From: Butyricicoccus_A sp963588905
Lineage (GTDB): Bacteria; Bacillota; Clostridia; Oscillospirales; Butyricicoccaceae
Length of the DNA stretch: 64,000 bases
Reading direction: 5' to 3'
Assembly: GCA_963588905.1 (NCBI GenBank)
Contig: CAVAJF010000015.1
Span: 105,993-169,992 of the forward strand
Below, in pieces: positions 52,299 through 61,325 of this stretch. Position 1 is the first letter of the stretch. Each line of letters begins with the position of its first letter. The notes beneath the pieces were generated by a model. That model was given only the letters and a program-made list of their open reading frames with translations, did not search any database and was not told where the DNA came from. Both the position numbers and the translations under genes were made by a program.

Positions 52299-53735
52299 AT
52301 GGATATTTCAACAATTTATAAGCAGCCAGAGGACGTTGTAGCGGTTTCTTCCTCTTCCGGTTCGATTACCTATGGAGAGCTGTATCGCAGATCGGAAAAT
52401 CTGGCAAAGCATATTGTCGCATCTGGCACAAAGCGTGTTATTGTATATGGCCACAAGGAATACAGCATGATATTGGCATATGTAGCCTGTCTTCGCGCGG
52501 GCGTGCCGTATATTCCGGTCAGCCCACAGCAGCCGGTCGGTCGCCGCAAGGCGATTGCTTCGCAGGCGGATGCCGGTCTGATTTTGTGTGCGGTTGGCCG
52601 CGGCTTTGCCGGTGCAGGTTCGGCGCTCTCCTTAAATATTATGGCGGTATCGGATCAGCCGCCGGAGGAAGAGGTACAGCTGCCGACGTCTTATTCGGAT
52701 GACCAGCTGGCGTATATCACCTTTACATCCGGCAGCACGGGCAATCCGAAGGGCGTACAGGCGACGCGCGGCAATTTGAATAACTATATTGACTGGATGG
52801 ATAAGACAATTCCGCTCAAGCCGGAGGAAGAGGGAACCGTTTTAAATCTGGCGATGTTTTCTATTGATCTGTCGCTGACAGATATTTATTATGCGCTGAC
52901 ACATGGTAGAACACTGGTGACAACCAATTCGGAGATTCAGCAGCACTTGACCATGCTGTATCCGCATCTTGTCAAATCCAATGCCGCAATGATGGTGCTT
53001 CCGCCGACGCTCGTACATTTTATGATGCAGAGCAACAGCTTTGGCAGAAAAATGATGCCGCATCTGCGTGTGGTATATTTGTCCGGCGAGTCGCTGCATC
53101 CGGGCACGGTTCGCCACTTGCTCAAGTGCTTTGATGGAGATCTGACAGTCATCAACGGCTATGGCCCGACGGAGGCGACATGTAATGTTTGTGCGGCCCA
53201 GATTACCGATGAGATGTGCGATGACAGACTGCCGGTTGGCATTGTCAAGGATGCCTGCACGACCATTCGTGTGATGAAGGGAAATGAAGATGTCCTGATT
53301 GGAGAAGAGGGCGAAATTGTCCTGATTGGCAAGAGCGTTACCGGCGGATATACCAATGATGACGAGGGTGGATTCTGCACGATTGACGGACAGCCTGCCT
53401 TCCGTACCGGTGATATTGGCTTTGTCACAGAGGAAGGAAAGCTGTATTGGAGCTATCGCAAGAACGGCATGATTAAGGTGCGCGGCGTGCGCATTGAGCC
53501 GGGCGATGTTGAGAACCACATGGTGCGCATTCACGGCGTCACCGGCTGCGGTGTTGTCGAGCGGTACGGGCATTTGGTTGCCTATGTTACCGTCAGCCAT
53601 GAGATGACACCGGGACAGATTCGCGCGGCTGCGCGTCCGCATTTGCCGACGCACATGATTCCGGGTATTGTTCGTATCGTGGATTCGCTTCCGATGACAG
53701 AAAACGGCAAGCTGGATCGTGACCAGCTGGAATAA
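52299..53735 (+). CDS. Orphan DltA-like amino-acid adenylating enzyme
   Basis: 478 residues of the ANL superfamily. Core motifs: A3 YITFTSGSTGNPKGVQ, A5 VINGYGPTEATCN, A7 FRTGDIG and A10 Lys in MTENGKLDRDQL. The order and length are closest to D-alanine--D-alanyl carrier protein ligase. No dltB, dltC (carrier) or dltD follows; instead a terminator does. So the partner carrier must be elsewhere, or the enzyme has another acyl substrate. GGAG lies upstream of the ATG. Confidence 0.8.
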   Translation: MDISTIYKQPEDVVAVSSSSGSITYGELYRRSENLAKHIVASGTKRVIVYGHKEYSMILAYVACLRAGVPYIPVSPQQPVGRRKAIASQADAGLILCAVGRGFAGAGSALSLNIMAVSDQPPEEEVQLPTSYSDDQLAYITFTSGSTGNPKGVQATRGNLNNYIDWMDKTIPLKPEEEGTVLNLAMFSIDLSLTDIYYALTHGRTLVTTNSEIQQHLTMLYPHLVKSNAAMMVLPPTLVHFMMQSNSFGRKMMPHLRVVYLSGESLHPGTVRHLLKCFDGDLTVINGYGPTEATCNVCAAQITDEMCDDRLPVGIVKDACTTIRVMKGNEDVLIGEEGEIVLIGKSVTGGYTNDDEGGFCTIDGQPAFRTGDIGFVTEEGKLYWSYRKNGMIKVRGVRIEPGDVENHMVRIHGVTGCGVVERYGHLVAYVTVSHEMTPGQIRAAARPHLPTHMIPGIVRIVDSLPMTENGKLDRDQLE

Positions 53736-53743
53736 TGGAAATC

Positions 53744-53778
53744 AAAAATGCCGACGGTGGAAATCGTCGGCGTTTTTG
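53744..53778 (+). terminator. Terminator after the DltA-like gene
   Basis: GCCGACG and CGTCGGC with A and T tracts extending the stem, then TTTTT. Confidence 0.82.
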
Positions 53779-53865
53779 ATTGTGCAAATAGTTCTCAATA
53801 CCGAAAGAACCATGTTATAATTTTGTAAAAGAATCAGAAAATATAGGGAACCGCTGGCAGAAATG

Positions 53866-53894
53866 TTGACTATTTTTTTGAAAATGAGTAATAT
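53866..53894 (+). promoter_or_regulatory. Promoter for the split activase operon
   Basis: TTGACT (53866-53871), a 17-base spacer and TAATAT (53889-53894). A GCTCTG/CAGAGC leader hairpin is at 53930-53950 without a T run. Confidence 0.6.
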
Positions 53895-53975
53895 GATACT
53901 AATAGTTTTTAATTCATGTGAGTCACATAGCTCTGCTGTGCTGACAGAGCGAGAAGAAAAAAGGTTATTTATTGT

Positions 53976-56939
53976 ATGAATGTGTATTTAGGTATTGATA
54001 TCGGTTCAACAACCGTAAAACTCGTGGCGGCCGGCGTAAACGATGCGACTGGACGCCTTGAAATTTTGTATCGGAAATATGAGCGTCACTTTTCTAAAGT
54101 GCGCGAAAAAGCCTGTGAAATGCTGCGTGATGCGAAGCAGGTAATTGGTGAGGCAAATATTTGTGTGGCAATTACCGGCTCGGCTGGCCTCGGTGTGGCA
54201 AAGGCAAGTGGTGTGGACTTCGTACAGGAAGTCTTTGCGACGAGAAAATGCGTCGGAACCTTTGTGCCGAAGGCGGATGTTGTCATTGAGCTGGGTGGTG
54301 AAGATGCAAAGATTGTGTTCCTGACCGGACAGCTAGAGGAACGAATGAATGGCTCCTGTGCCGGTGGTACGGGTGCCTTTATTGACCAGATGGCTGTCCT
54401 GCTTGATGTACAGCCGAATGAGCTGGATGCCCTGTCCTTGAAAGCGGAGCGCATTTACACGATTGCATCGCGCTGCGGCGTATTTGCCAAGAGTGATATT
54501 CAGCCGCTGCTCAACGAGGGTGCGCGCAAGGAAGATGTGGCAGCCTCTATTTTCCAGGCAGTTGTCAATCAGACAGTTGCCGGTCTGGCACAGGGTCGTG
54601 AGATTGAAGGCGATGTCGTTTTCCTCGGCGGCCCACTGTTCTTCTTTAAGGGCTTGCAGAAGCGGTTTCAGGAGACCTTGCAGCTGTCTGATGAGCACGC
54701 ACATTTTCCGGAGCTGGCACCGTATGCCATTGCTGCCGGTGCGGCAGTTTATGCAAAGGACACCTCGGAAAAGACGTATACTTATGAGGAACTGCTGGAC
54801 ACGCTGGAAAAGACGGCGAACATCCGTGTAAAGACAGCGACACTGGATCCGTTGTTCCACGGAGAGGAAGAATATACCGAGTTCCGCCGCCGTCATAATT
54901 CGCACGATATTATGCGTGAGAATGTCACGATGTACAGCGGCAAGGCATATCTGGGTATCGACTGCGGCTCGACAACGACAAAGCTTGTTTTGATTGGCGA
55001 AGACAACCAGATTTTGTATAACTACTACAGCCCGAACAAGGGCAATCCGGTCGATGTCGTCAGAGAACAGCTCATCAAGCTGTATGAGCTGTGTGGAGAC
55101 CGCATCCGCATTGCAGGCTCTGCCGTGACGGGCTATGGTGAAGCGCTGATTCTCAATGCGTTTGGTGTCGATCACGGTCTTGTTGAGACCATGGCACACT
55201 TTAAGGCGGCGCGTCATTTCGAACCGGATGTCGATTTTATCATTGATATTGGCGGTCAGGACATCAAGTGTTTCAAGATTGCCAACAACTGTATCGACAA
55301 TATTTCTCTGAATGAGGCATGTTCCTCTGGCTGCGGCTCGTTTATCGAGACATTTGCCCGTTCTATGGGATATAGCATCGAAGAATTCTGCCGGTTGGGT
55401 CTGTTCGCGGAACATCCGATTGACCTAGGTTCCCGCTGTACTGTCTTTATGAACTCGTCGGTCAAGCAGGCACAGAAGGACGGCGCAGGTATTGACGCCA
55501 TCTCTGCCGGTTTGTCTGTCAGTGTCGTCAAAAACGCGCTGTATAAGGTCATTCGCGCGCATTCGCCGGATGATCTGGGCAAGCATATTGTTGTACAGGG
55601 CGGCACGTTCCTCAACGATGCCATTCTGCGCTCGTTTGAAATGGAAATCGGCAGAAATGTTACCCGTCCGGTGATTTCCGGCTTGATGGGTGCGTATGGT
55701 GCGGCACTGCACGCGATGGCGAATGAGAAGGAAGCCAGCTCGCTGATTTCTCTGAAAGAACTGAAAAACTTTGACCACAAAACGACCTCGGTAAAGTGCG
55801 GCGGATGTACGAATCATTGCTCGCTGACGGTTTCGCTGTTCCCTGGCGGACGAAAATTTATTTCCGGCAATCGCTGTGAGCGTCCGCTTGGCGGCGGAGA
55901 TAAGCTCAAGCTGCCGAATTTGTATGAATATAAACTGGAGCGCTTGCAGCAGTATCGCAAGAGCCAGCCGGGCAAGGCGAAGATTGGCATTCCGTTCGGA
56001 CTGAATATGTTTGAACTGCTGCCGTTCTGGCATACGTTCCTGACGCATTTGGATTTTGAAGTGGTACTGTCAGATGTATCTACGCGTGCCATGTACGCGC
56101 TGGGACAGAACTCGATTCCGTCGGATACCGTATGTTATCCGGCCAAGCTCATGCACGGTCATATTGAAAATCTGCTGAGCAAGGGCGTGGATGCCATTTT
56201 CTATCCGTGTATGACATATAATTTGGATGAACACCGCACATCGAACTGCTACAACTGTCCGGTCGTTGCGTACTATCCGGAGCTGCTCAAGGCGAACATG
56301 AAGCACTTGCAGGGCGTTGACTTTATGATGCCGTATATTGAGCTGGACAGAAAGAAGGAGTTCCTCAAGACAGCGTGTGAGCTGTTTGTGAAAAAATATC
56401 CGCACATCAATAAGCGCATGGTCAAGCAGGCTGCTGCCGCAGGCTATGCCGAATTGGATCGATACTATGCAGATGTTGCTGCGGAAGGCAAAAAAGCGGT
56501 TGCCTATGCGCAAGAGCATGGCTTGGAAATTGCCGTTCTGGCGGGACGCCCGTATCATATTGATCCGGAAATTAACCATGGCATTGACCGCTTGATTCAG
56601 TCGTATAATATGGTCATTGTATCCGAGGACTCTGTCGCACCGCTGGCAGAGATGCCGACGGTAAATGTCCTCAACCAGTGGACCTATCATTCCCGCATGT
56701 ATGCAGCTGCCAACTGGGCAGTGCACAGACCGGATGCACAGCTCATTCAGCTGGTATCCTTTGGCTGTGGTATTGATGCCATTACAACCGATGAAATGCG
56801 TGCCATTACAGAAGAAGGCGGTAAAATTTATACCCAGCTCAAAATTGATGAGATTAACAACTTGGGTGCTGCGAAGATTCGTATTCGCAGTATGCTCGCC
56901 GCAGTAGAGGAGGGAAAACAGAATGCCCGAAACGCGTGA
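53976..56939 (+). CDS. Double-domain acyl-CoA dehydratase activase with DUF2229-like region (split form)
   Basis: 987 residues. Two HgdC/BadF-type ATPase domains: about 1-275 (YLGIDIGSTTVKLV) and 322-590 (YLGIDCGSTTTKLV). Cluster cysteines are Cys128/Cys167 in domain 1 and Cys449/Cys488 in domain 2, each pair 39 residues apart as in HgdC. A Cys-rich segment (VKCGGCTNHCS, GNRCERPL) and a DUF2229-like part (SDTVCYPAKLMHGH, NCYNCPVV) follow. It corresponds to the first two thirds of the 1457-residue protein at 18883. The stop overlaps the next gene by 17 bases. ATP-driven low-potential electron transfer is the family role. The acceptor is presumably the next product. Confidence 0.86.
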   Translation: MNVYLGIDIGSTTVKLVAAGVNDATGRLEILYRKYERHFSKVREKACEMLRDAKQVIGEANICVAITGSAGLGVAKASGVDFVQEVFATRKCVGTFVPKADVVIELGGEDAKIVFLTGQLEERMNGSCAGGTGAFIDQMAVLLDVQPNELDALSLKAERIYTIASRCGVFAKSDIQPLLNEGARKEDVAASIFQAVVNQTVAGLAQGREIEGDVVFLGGPLFFFKGLQKRFQETLQLSDEHAHFPELAPYAIAAGAAVYAKDTSEKTYTYEELLDTLEKTANIRVKTATLDPLFHGEEEYTEFRRRHNSHDIMRENVTMYSGKAYLGIDCGSTTTKLVLIGEDNQILYNYYSPNKGNPVDVVREQLIKLYELCGDRIRIAGSAVTGYGEALILNAFGVDHGLVETMAHFKAARHFEPDVDFIIDIGGQDIKCFKIANNCIDNISLNEACSSGCGSFIETFARSMGYSIEEFCRLGLFAEHPIDLGSRCTVFMNSSVKQAQKDGAGIDAISAGLSVSVVKNALYKVIRAHSPDDLGKHIVVQGGTFLNDAILRSFEMEIGRNVTRPVISGLMGAYGAALHAMANEKEASSLISLKELKNFDHKTTSVKCGGCTNHCSLTVSLFPGGRKFISGNRCERPLGGGDKLKLPNLYEYKLERLQQYRKSQPGKAKIGIPFGLNMFELLPFWHTFLTHLDFEVVLSDVSTRAMYALGQNSIPSDTVCYPAKLMHGHIENLLSKGVDAIFYPCMTYNLDEHRTSNCYNCPVVAYYPELLKANMKHLQGVDFMMPYIELDRKKEFLKTACELFVKKYPHINKRMVKQAAAAGYAELDRYYADVAAEGKKAVAYAQEHGLEIAVLAGRPYHIDPEINHGIDRLIQSYNMVIVSEDSVAPLAEMPTVNVLNQWTYHSRMYAAANWAVHRPDAQLIQLVSFGCGIDAITTDEMRAITEEGGKIYTQLKIDEINNLGAAKIRIRSMLAAVEEGKQNARNA

Positions 56940-58179
56940 AATTCCACATGTTCCGTTTACGGAGGATATGAAAAAAGACTATACCATTCTGGTTCCGAAT
57001 ATGCTGCCGGTACAGCTCAAGCTGATTACTTCGATTATGAAGAACTACGGCTATAATATGGAAGTCTTGGAGACAGAAGGCTCGCAAATTGCGGAATGCG
57101 GCCTGAAAAATGTACATAATGACACCTGCTATCCAGCTTTGCTCGTCATCGGTCAGTTCATTGATGCACTGGAATCTGGCAAATATGATCTGCATAAGGT
57201 TGCGCTGATGATTACGCAGACCGGCGGCGGCTGCCGCGCGTCCAACTATATTCATCTGCTGCGCAAGGCACTCATCAAAAATGGCATGGGCTTTATTCCG
57301 GTTATTTCGCTCAATTTCTCTGGTTTGGAGAAAAATGCAAATCCGGGCTTTAAGCTGACACCGAAGGCGTTTATTCAGGTCGCATACGGTGTGCTGCTCG
57401 GTGATTTTATCATGCATATCTTTAACCAGTGCCGCCCATATGAGGTGCACAAGGGAGACTGCCAGAAGGCAGTGGATGAGCTGTTTAATAAAATCACAAA
57501 GGATTTTCGCGGCGACAAATTCATTCATTACAAGTACGTTCGCATGATGTACGTGCTCATCTGCAAGCGATTTGCGCAGATTGAAATGAAGGATTTTGGC
57601 TCGAAGAAAAAGGTCGGTATTGTCGGAGAGATTTATGTGAAGTTTTCTCCGCTCGGCAACAACAATCTGGAGCAGTTCCTGCTCGGCGAGGGCACAGAAC
57701 CGGTGCTGGCGGGCTTGCTGGATTTCTGCCTGTACTGTATTTATAACGGGATTATCGACTTTCAGCTGTACGGTCGCTCGATCAAGAGTGCAGCTGTCAT
57801 GCAGGCGGTATATCGCTTCCTGCTCAGCAAGCAGAAGGACATGATTGATGTCATCAAGCGCGATGGACATTTCCGTCCGATGATGGAATTTGAGCGCGTG
57901 CGCAAGCTGTCGCATCAAATTATCAGCCCTGGCGTCAAGATGGGCGAGGGCTGGCTGCTTCCGGCAGAAATGGTGGAACTGATCGAGGAAAACGTGCCGA
58001 ATATCGTTTTGACCCAGCCGTTTGGCTGTCTGCCGAACCATATTGCGGGCAAGGGTATGATTCGTAAAATTCGAGAGGTCTATCCAAACGCCAATATTGT
58101 CAGCGTAGACTATGACCCGGGTGCTTCACGCATCAATCAGGAAAACCGCATCAAGCTGATGCTTTCCAATGCAAAATAA
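56923..58179 (+). CDS. HgdB-like 2-hydroxyacyl-CoA dehydratase-family protein (split form)
   Basis: 418 residues. The counterpart of the C-terminal third of the giant fused protein. Cys-containing motifs are HNDTCYPALLVIGQ, TQTGGGCRASNYIHLL and VLTQPFGCLPNHIAGKG, candidate [4Fe-4S] ligands. The Rossmann-like segment KVGIVGEIYVKFSPLGNNNLE is conserved in both copies. It overlaps the activase gene, so the two are translationally coupled and probably form a complex. The real substrate is unknown; a classic dehydratase would need HgdA/B pairs, which are not here. Confidence 0.82.
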   Translation: MPETREIPHVPFTEDMKKDYTILVPNMLPVQLKLITSIMKNYGYNMEVLETEGSQIAECGLKNVHNDTCYPALLVIGQFIDALESGKYDLHKVALMITQTGGGCRASNYIHLLRKALIKNGMGFIPVISLNFSGLEKNANPGFKLTPKAFIQVAYGVLLGDFIMHIFNQCRPYEVHKGDCQKAVDELFNKITKDFRGDKFIHYKYVRMMYVLICKRFAQIEMKDFGSKKKVGIVGEIYVKFSPLGNNNLEQFLLGEGTEPVLAGLLDFCLYCIYNGIIDFQLYGRSIKSAAVMQAVYRFLLSKQKDMIDVIKRDGHFRPMMEFERVRKLSHQIISPGVKMGEGWLLPAEMVELIEENVPNIVLTQPFGCLPNHIAGKGMIRKIREVYPNANIVSVDYDPGASRINQENRIKLMLSNAK

Positions 58180-58182
58180 ACC

Positions 58183-58214
58183 AAAACGGCGCAGGGATTC
58201 CTGTGCCGTTTTTT
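58183..58214 (+). terminator. Terminator after the split activase operon
   Basis: AAAACGGCGCAGG pairs with CCTGTGCCGTTTT (one G-T) and T run. It ends only a few bases before the ribosome site of the macrodomain gene, so that gene probably depends on read-through. Confidence 0.8.
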
Positions 58215-58231
58215 GTCAGGAGGAAAAAATA

Positions 58232-58738
58232 ATGAGATTATCTATTGAACAGGGCGATATTACAACCTATGCCGTGGATGCGATTGTCAATGCGGCGAAT
58301 TGCTCTCTGCTCGGCGGAGGCGGTGTGGACGGTGCCATTCACCGAGCAGCAGGAAAGCAGCTGCTCGCGGAGTGCCGCACATTGCACGGCTGTGAGACGG
58401 GAGAGGCGAAAATCACAAAGGGCTATCGTTTGCCGGCAAAATATGTGGTGCATACGCCGGGACCAATTTGGCGCGGCGGCAATCACAACGAGGCACAGCT
58501 GCTTGTCAACAGCTATCGAAACAGCTTGACCGTCGCGTGGGAACATGGCTGCCGTACCGTAGCCTTTCCGTCTATCAGCACCGGCGTGTATCATTTTCCC
58601 TTAGAGCAGGCGGCAAAGATCGCATTGCAGACGATTACGCAATTTCTGGACGAGCATCCGGACATGGAGCGCGTAACCATGGTTTGTTTTGACCAAACGA
58701 CCTATCAGGCGTATGAAAAAGCGGCAAAGCAGCTGTAA
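58232..58738 (+). CDS. Macrodomain protein, ADP-ribose/O-acetyl-ADP-ribose hydrolase-like
   Basis: 168 residues, the full length of a stand-alone macrodomain. ADP-ribose-binding motifs: VDAIVNAANCSLLGGGGVDGAIH (Asn in the active NAAN) and the phosphate loop FPSISTGVYHFP. It would bind ADP-ribose or remove ADP-ribosyl or acetyl groups. AGGAGG precedes the ATG. It lies directly after the terminator of the activase operon. Its physiological partner (ADP-ribosyl transferase or sirtuin) is not in the window. Confidence 0.92.
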   Translation: MRLSIEQGDITTYAVDAIVNAANCSLLGGGGVDGAIHRAAGKQLLAECRTLHGCETGEAKITKGYRLPAKYVVHTPGPIWRGGNHNEAQLLVNSYRNSLTVAWEHGCRTVAFPSISTGVYHFPLEQAAKIALQTITQFLDEHPDMERVTMVCFDQTTYQAYEKAAKQL

Positions 58739-58741
58739 ATC

Positions 58742-58770
58742 TTGCTTTTTTTGGAAAAATACGATATGAT
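58742..58770 (+). promoter_or_regulatory. Promoter for the LacI regulator
   Basis: TTGCTT (58742-58747), a 17-base spacer and TATGAT (58765-58770). Confidence 0.6.
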
Positions 58771-58802
58771 AGAGGCATTCGAACACATGGAGGGGTTAAT
58801 TG

Positions 58803-59810
58803 ATGGGTGTAACACTCAAGCAGATCGCGGATCTTGCCGGTGTGCATAAATCGACCGTAGATAAAGTGATTCACAATCGTCCGGGTGTGAGTGACGCCAG
58901 ACGACAGCAAATCAAAAAGCTATTGGAAGAATACGGCTATGAGTCCAATCCGTTGGCGAAGGCACTGAACTATCAGAAGAAAAAGATGACGGTTGCCGTT
59001 GTCATGCCGACGGTTGATGCGATGCCAACGCTCAAAAAGGGCATGGAGCTGGTGCAGCAGGATTTTAATAGCTTTAATGTTGACATTGTGTACTATAATG
59101 TCCCGTTTGAAGCATCAGAACAGGTAGCATGTCTGCAACGATTGCCGAAAGAGGATATTGCTGGAGCGGTTGTTCTGCCGATTGAAGTGCCGGAAGTGGT
59201 ACAGGCCATGCAGAAACTCAAGGAACAGAAGATTCCGGTCGTGGCGGTCAATTCCAATTTGCAGACAGAGCCGTACTTGTGCTATGTGGGACAAGATATG
59301 GTGCAGGCGGGCAGAGTGGCAGCACACATGATGGGATTGCTGCTGCCAAATGGCGGACAATTGGGAATTATTTCCAGCAACAACATGCGCGCGGTAAAAC
59401 AGCGCGAGCACTCCTTTCGGGACAGCATCGGGGAATTGTGTCCGCGCGTCACGATTTGCGCTTCCATGGATATTGTGGAAAAGCCGGAATATGCCTATCA
59501 GCAGACTGTGGAATGGCTGCAACAGCATCCGGAGATTCAGGCATTGATGATTACCTGTGGCTGTGTGCCGGATATTTGCCGTGCCGTGCAAGATGTCGGA
59601 CGAGACCTCACCATTTTGTGCTATGAACGCTATGAAGAGATCACCCATTTGGTGAAAGATGGAAAGATCGCCTGTACGATTAGCGGAGACCTGCGAGAGC
59701 AGGGACGGCTTGCCATGCGGCTGCTCTTTGAGAAGCTGATTTACGAAAGAGAGCCGGAGAAAAAAGTCTGCTATACGACAAATGAGATTTTGCTCAAAGA
59801 AAATATCTAA
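58803..59810 (+). CDS. LacI-family sugar repressor
   Basis: 335 residues from the ATG at 58803, AGGGG upstream. The N-terminal helix-turn-helix is VTLKQIADLAGVHKSTVDKVIHN, with the hinge at about 50-60. The effector-binding periplasmic-like core is MTVAVVMPTVDAMPTLKKGMEL, with a DNA-to-core order typical of GalR/LacI. The ligand is probably a sugar or inositol of the downstream operon. Repeated operators 150-290 bases downstream of its stop support control of that operon. Confidence 0.9.
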   Translation: MGVTLKQIADLAGVHKSTVDKVIHNRPGVSDARRQQIKKLLEEYGYESNPLAKALNYQKKKMTVAVVMPTVDAMPTLKKGMELVQQDFNSFNVDIVYYNVPFEASEQVACLQRLPKEDIAGAVVLPIEVPEVVQAMQKLKEQKIPVVAVNSNLQTEPYLCYVGQDMVQAGRVAAHMMGLLLPNGGQLGIISSNNMRAVKQREHSFRDSIGELCPRVTICASMDIVEKPEYAYQQTVEWLQQHPEIQALMITCGCVPDICRAVQDVGRDLTILCYERYEEITHLVKDGKIACTISGDLREQGRLAMRLLFEKLIYEREPEKKVCYTTNEILLKENI

Positions 59811-59811
59811 G

Positions 59812-59847
59812 AAAAATCACAGTGCATGATGCACTGTGATTTTTTTG
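59812..59847 (+). terminator. Terminator after the LacI gene
   Basis: AAAATCACAGTGCA and TGCACTGTGATTTT, a 14-bp stem with a TGA loop, then T run. Confidence 0.9.
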
Positions 59848-59917
59848 TTTATATACAGAAAAAGATTCCTGTGTAGAATGCACAAAAAAGTCGAAGGTGT
59901 TTTGTAACAACTCACAG

Positions 59918-59947
59918 TAGACAAAATACAAACATCAGATATATAAT
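59918..59947 (+). promoter_or_regulatory. Promoter of the inositol/sugar operon
   Basis: TAGACA (59918-59923), an 18-base spacer and perfect TATAAT (59942-59947). The first operator begins 14 bases downstream. Confidence 0.65.
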
Positions 59948-59961
59948 ATAGACACAGTTAA

Positions 59962-60090
59962 GAGACCGGTATCGCAAAGAAAGAGTTCGGTATCGTAATA
60001 ACTTATTTAGGATTTGATGGAAAAGGAAACATGAACGATTCTATCAAATCCAAAAATTTTAATCTTTTGCGAGACCGGTATCGTTCTCGC
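59962..60090 (+). promoter_or_regulatory. Three repeated operator elements, probable LacI sites
   Basis: GAGACCGGTATCG at 59962-59974, GAGTTCGGTATCG at 59983-59995 (21 bases on, two helical turns), and GAGACCGGTATCG at 60071-60083. The last is inside an interrupted palindrome, GCGAGA-CG...CG-TCTCGC, at 60069-60090. The sites sit just past the predicted transcription start. Confidence 0.7.
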
Positions 60091-60131
60091 AAGAACAAGT
60101 GGAAAATATTTAGAAAAGGAAGGTATTTATC

Positions 60132-61139
60132 ATGAGTGATCTGAGAATTGGTTTGGTAGGAACTGGCGGAATCGGCCGTACCCACATTGAGCGCGTGAAC
60201 ACCAAGCTGCAGGGCGGCAAGGTTGTTGCTTGTGCTGATCCGGCTGGCGCATTTGGCCTGTCTGTTGCTGAGAAGTTCGGCATCAAGGGCTATGAAGATC
60301 CGATTGACATGATCAACGATCCGGAGATTGACGCAATCATGTGCACCACCGCTGACCCGTTCCATAAGAAGTATGTTCTGGCTTCTATCAAGGCTGGCAA
60401 GTATGTATTCTGCGAGAAGCCGCTGGCTGCAAAGGCTGACGAGTGCAAGGAAATCGTAGAGGCTGAGATCGCTGCAGGCAAGCAGATGGTACAGGTTGGC
60501 TTCATGCGTCGTTACGATGAAGGCTACAAGCAGCTGAAGGCAGCTGTTCAGAGCGGCGAATACGGTGAGGCTCTGCTGCTGCACTGCGCACATCGTAACC
60601 CGGCTGTTCCGGATGATTGGGACAACAGCATGGCAGTAGAAAACTCCATGGTTCATGAGATTGACGTTCTGCGTTGGCTGCTCGGCGAGGACTATGCAAC
60701 TGCTCAGGTTGTTTACGGCAAGTCCACCAACAATGGCCCGAAGGATCTGCATGACCCGCAGATCATGATCCTGACCACCAAGTCCGGCGTTAGAATTGAT
60801 GTAGAGTCCTTTGTTAACAACCATAAGGATTACGACATCAAGTGCGAGATCGTTTGTGACGGCGCTGTTCTCAACATGCCGGAGCCGAACTACATTTCTG
60901 TCAGCGCAGGCGCACAGAAGGGCAGAAAGCAGTATACCGATTGCTTCCAGCGTTTTGCTGATGCTTATGATGCAGAAATCCAGGCTTGGATCAATGCAAC
61001 CAAGGAAGGCCGCGTTGATGGCCCGAACGCTTGGGATGGTTATGCGTGCCAGGTAGCAGCAGCTGCTGCATCCAAGGCTCGTGAGACCCAGACCGTTCAG
61101 CCGGTTGTATACGACGAGAAGCCGGAGCTGTACAAGTAA
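60132..61139 (+). CDS. Gfo/Idh/MocA-family dehydrogenase, inositol 2-dehydrogenase-like
   Basis: 335 residues. Rossmann fold: IGLVGTGGIGRTHIER at the N-terminus. The catalytic Lys is in FCEKPLAAKADECK. The substrate region VGFMRRYDEGYKQL and MVHEIDVLRWLLGEDY (Asp/His) resembles IolG. AGGAAGG precedes the ATG. It is the first gene of an operon with a TIM-barrel isomerase and a GPH transporter. An NAD-dependent oxidation of myo-inositol or a related polyol/sugar fits; no iolBCDE set is present. Confidence 0.88.
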   Translation: MSDLRIGLVGTGGIGRTHIERVNTKLQGGKVVACADPAGAFGLSVAEKFGIKGYEDPIDMINDPEIDAIMCTTADPFHKKYVLASIKAGKYVFCEKPLAAKADECKEIVEAEIAAGKQMVQVGFMRRYDEGYKQLKAAVQSGEYGEALLLHCAHRNPAVPDDWDNSMAVENSMVHEIDVLRWLLGEDYATAQVVYGKSTNNGPKDLHDPQIMILTTKSGVRIDVESFVNNHKDYDIKCEIVCDGAVLNMPEPNYISVSAGAQKGRKQYTDCFQRFADAYDAEIQAWINATKEGRVDGPNAWDGYACQVAAAAASKARETQTVQPVVYDEKPELYK

Positions 61140-61154
61140 TTTGCTTATCTCACC

Positions 61155-61260
61155 TATATAAGAGAATACAGGGATTCTCTTATATACTATCTATAATCGG
61201 AGTGAAAAACACTTTCACCTCCTTTTTCTTGCACCGGGAGAATCTCTCCTCTCCCGGTGC
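61155..61260 (+). other. Cluster of three intercistronic hairpins
   Basis: Hairpin 1: a 13-bp perfect stem, 61155-61167 with 61174-61186. Hairpin 2: GGAGTGAAA (61199-61207) with TTTCACCTCC (61213-61222), followed by TTTTT. Hairpin 3: GCACCGGGAG (61231-61240) with CTCCCGGTGC (61251-61260). Hairpin 2 looks like a terminator. The others may stabilise or process the RNA. Confidence 0.75.
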
Positions 61261-61325
61261 ACTCTCTCCTAAATAAGTATGGCGAATACAAAAGATAGAT
61301 AATATACAGGAAAGGATGTTTTGAA

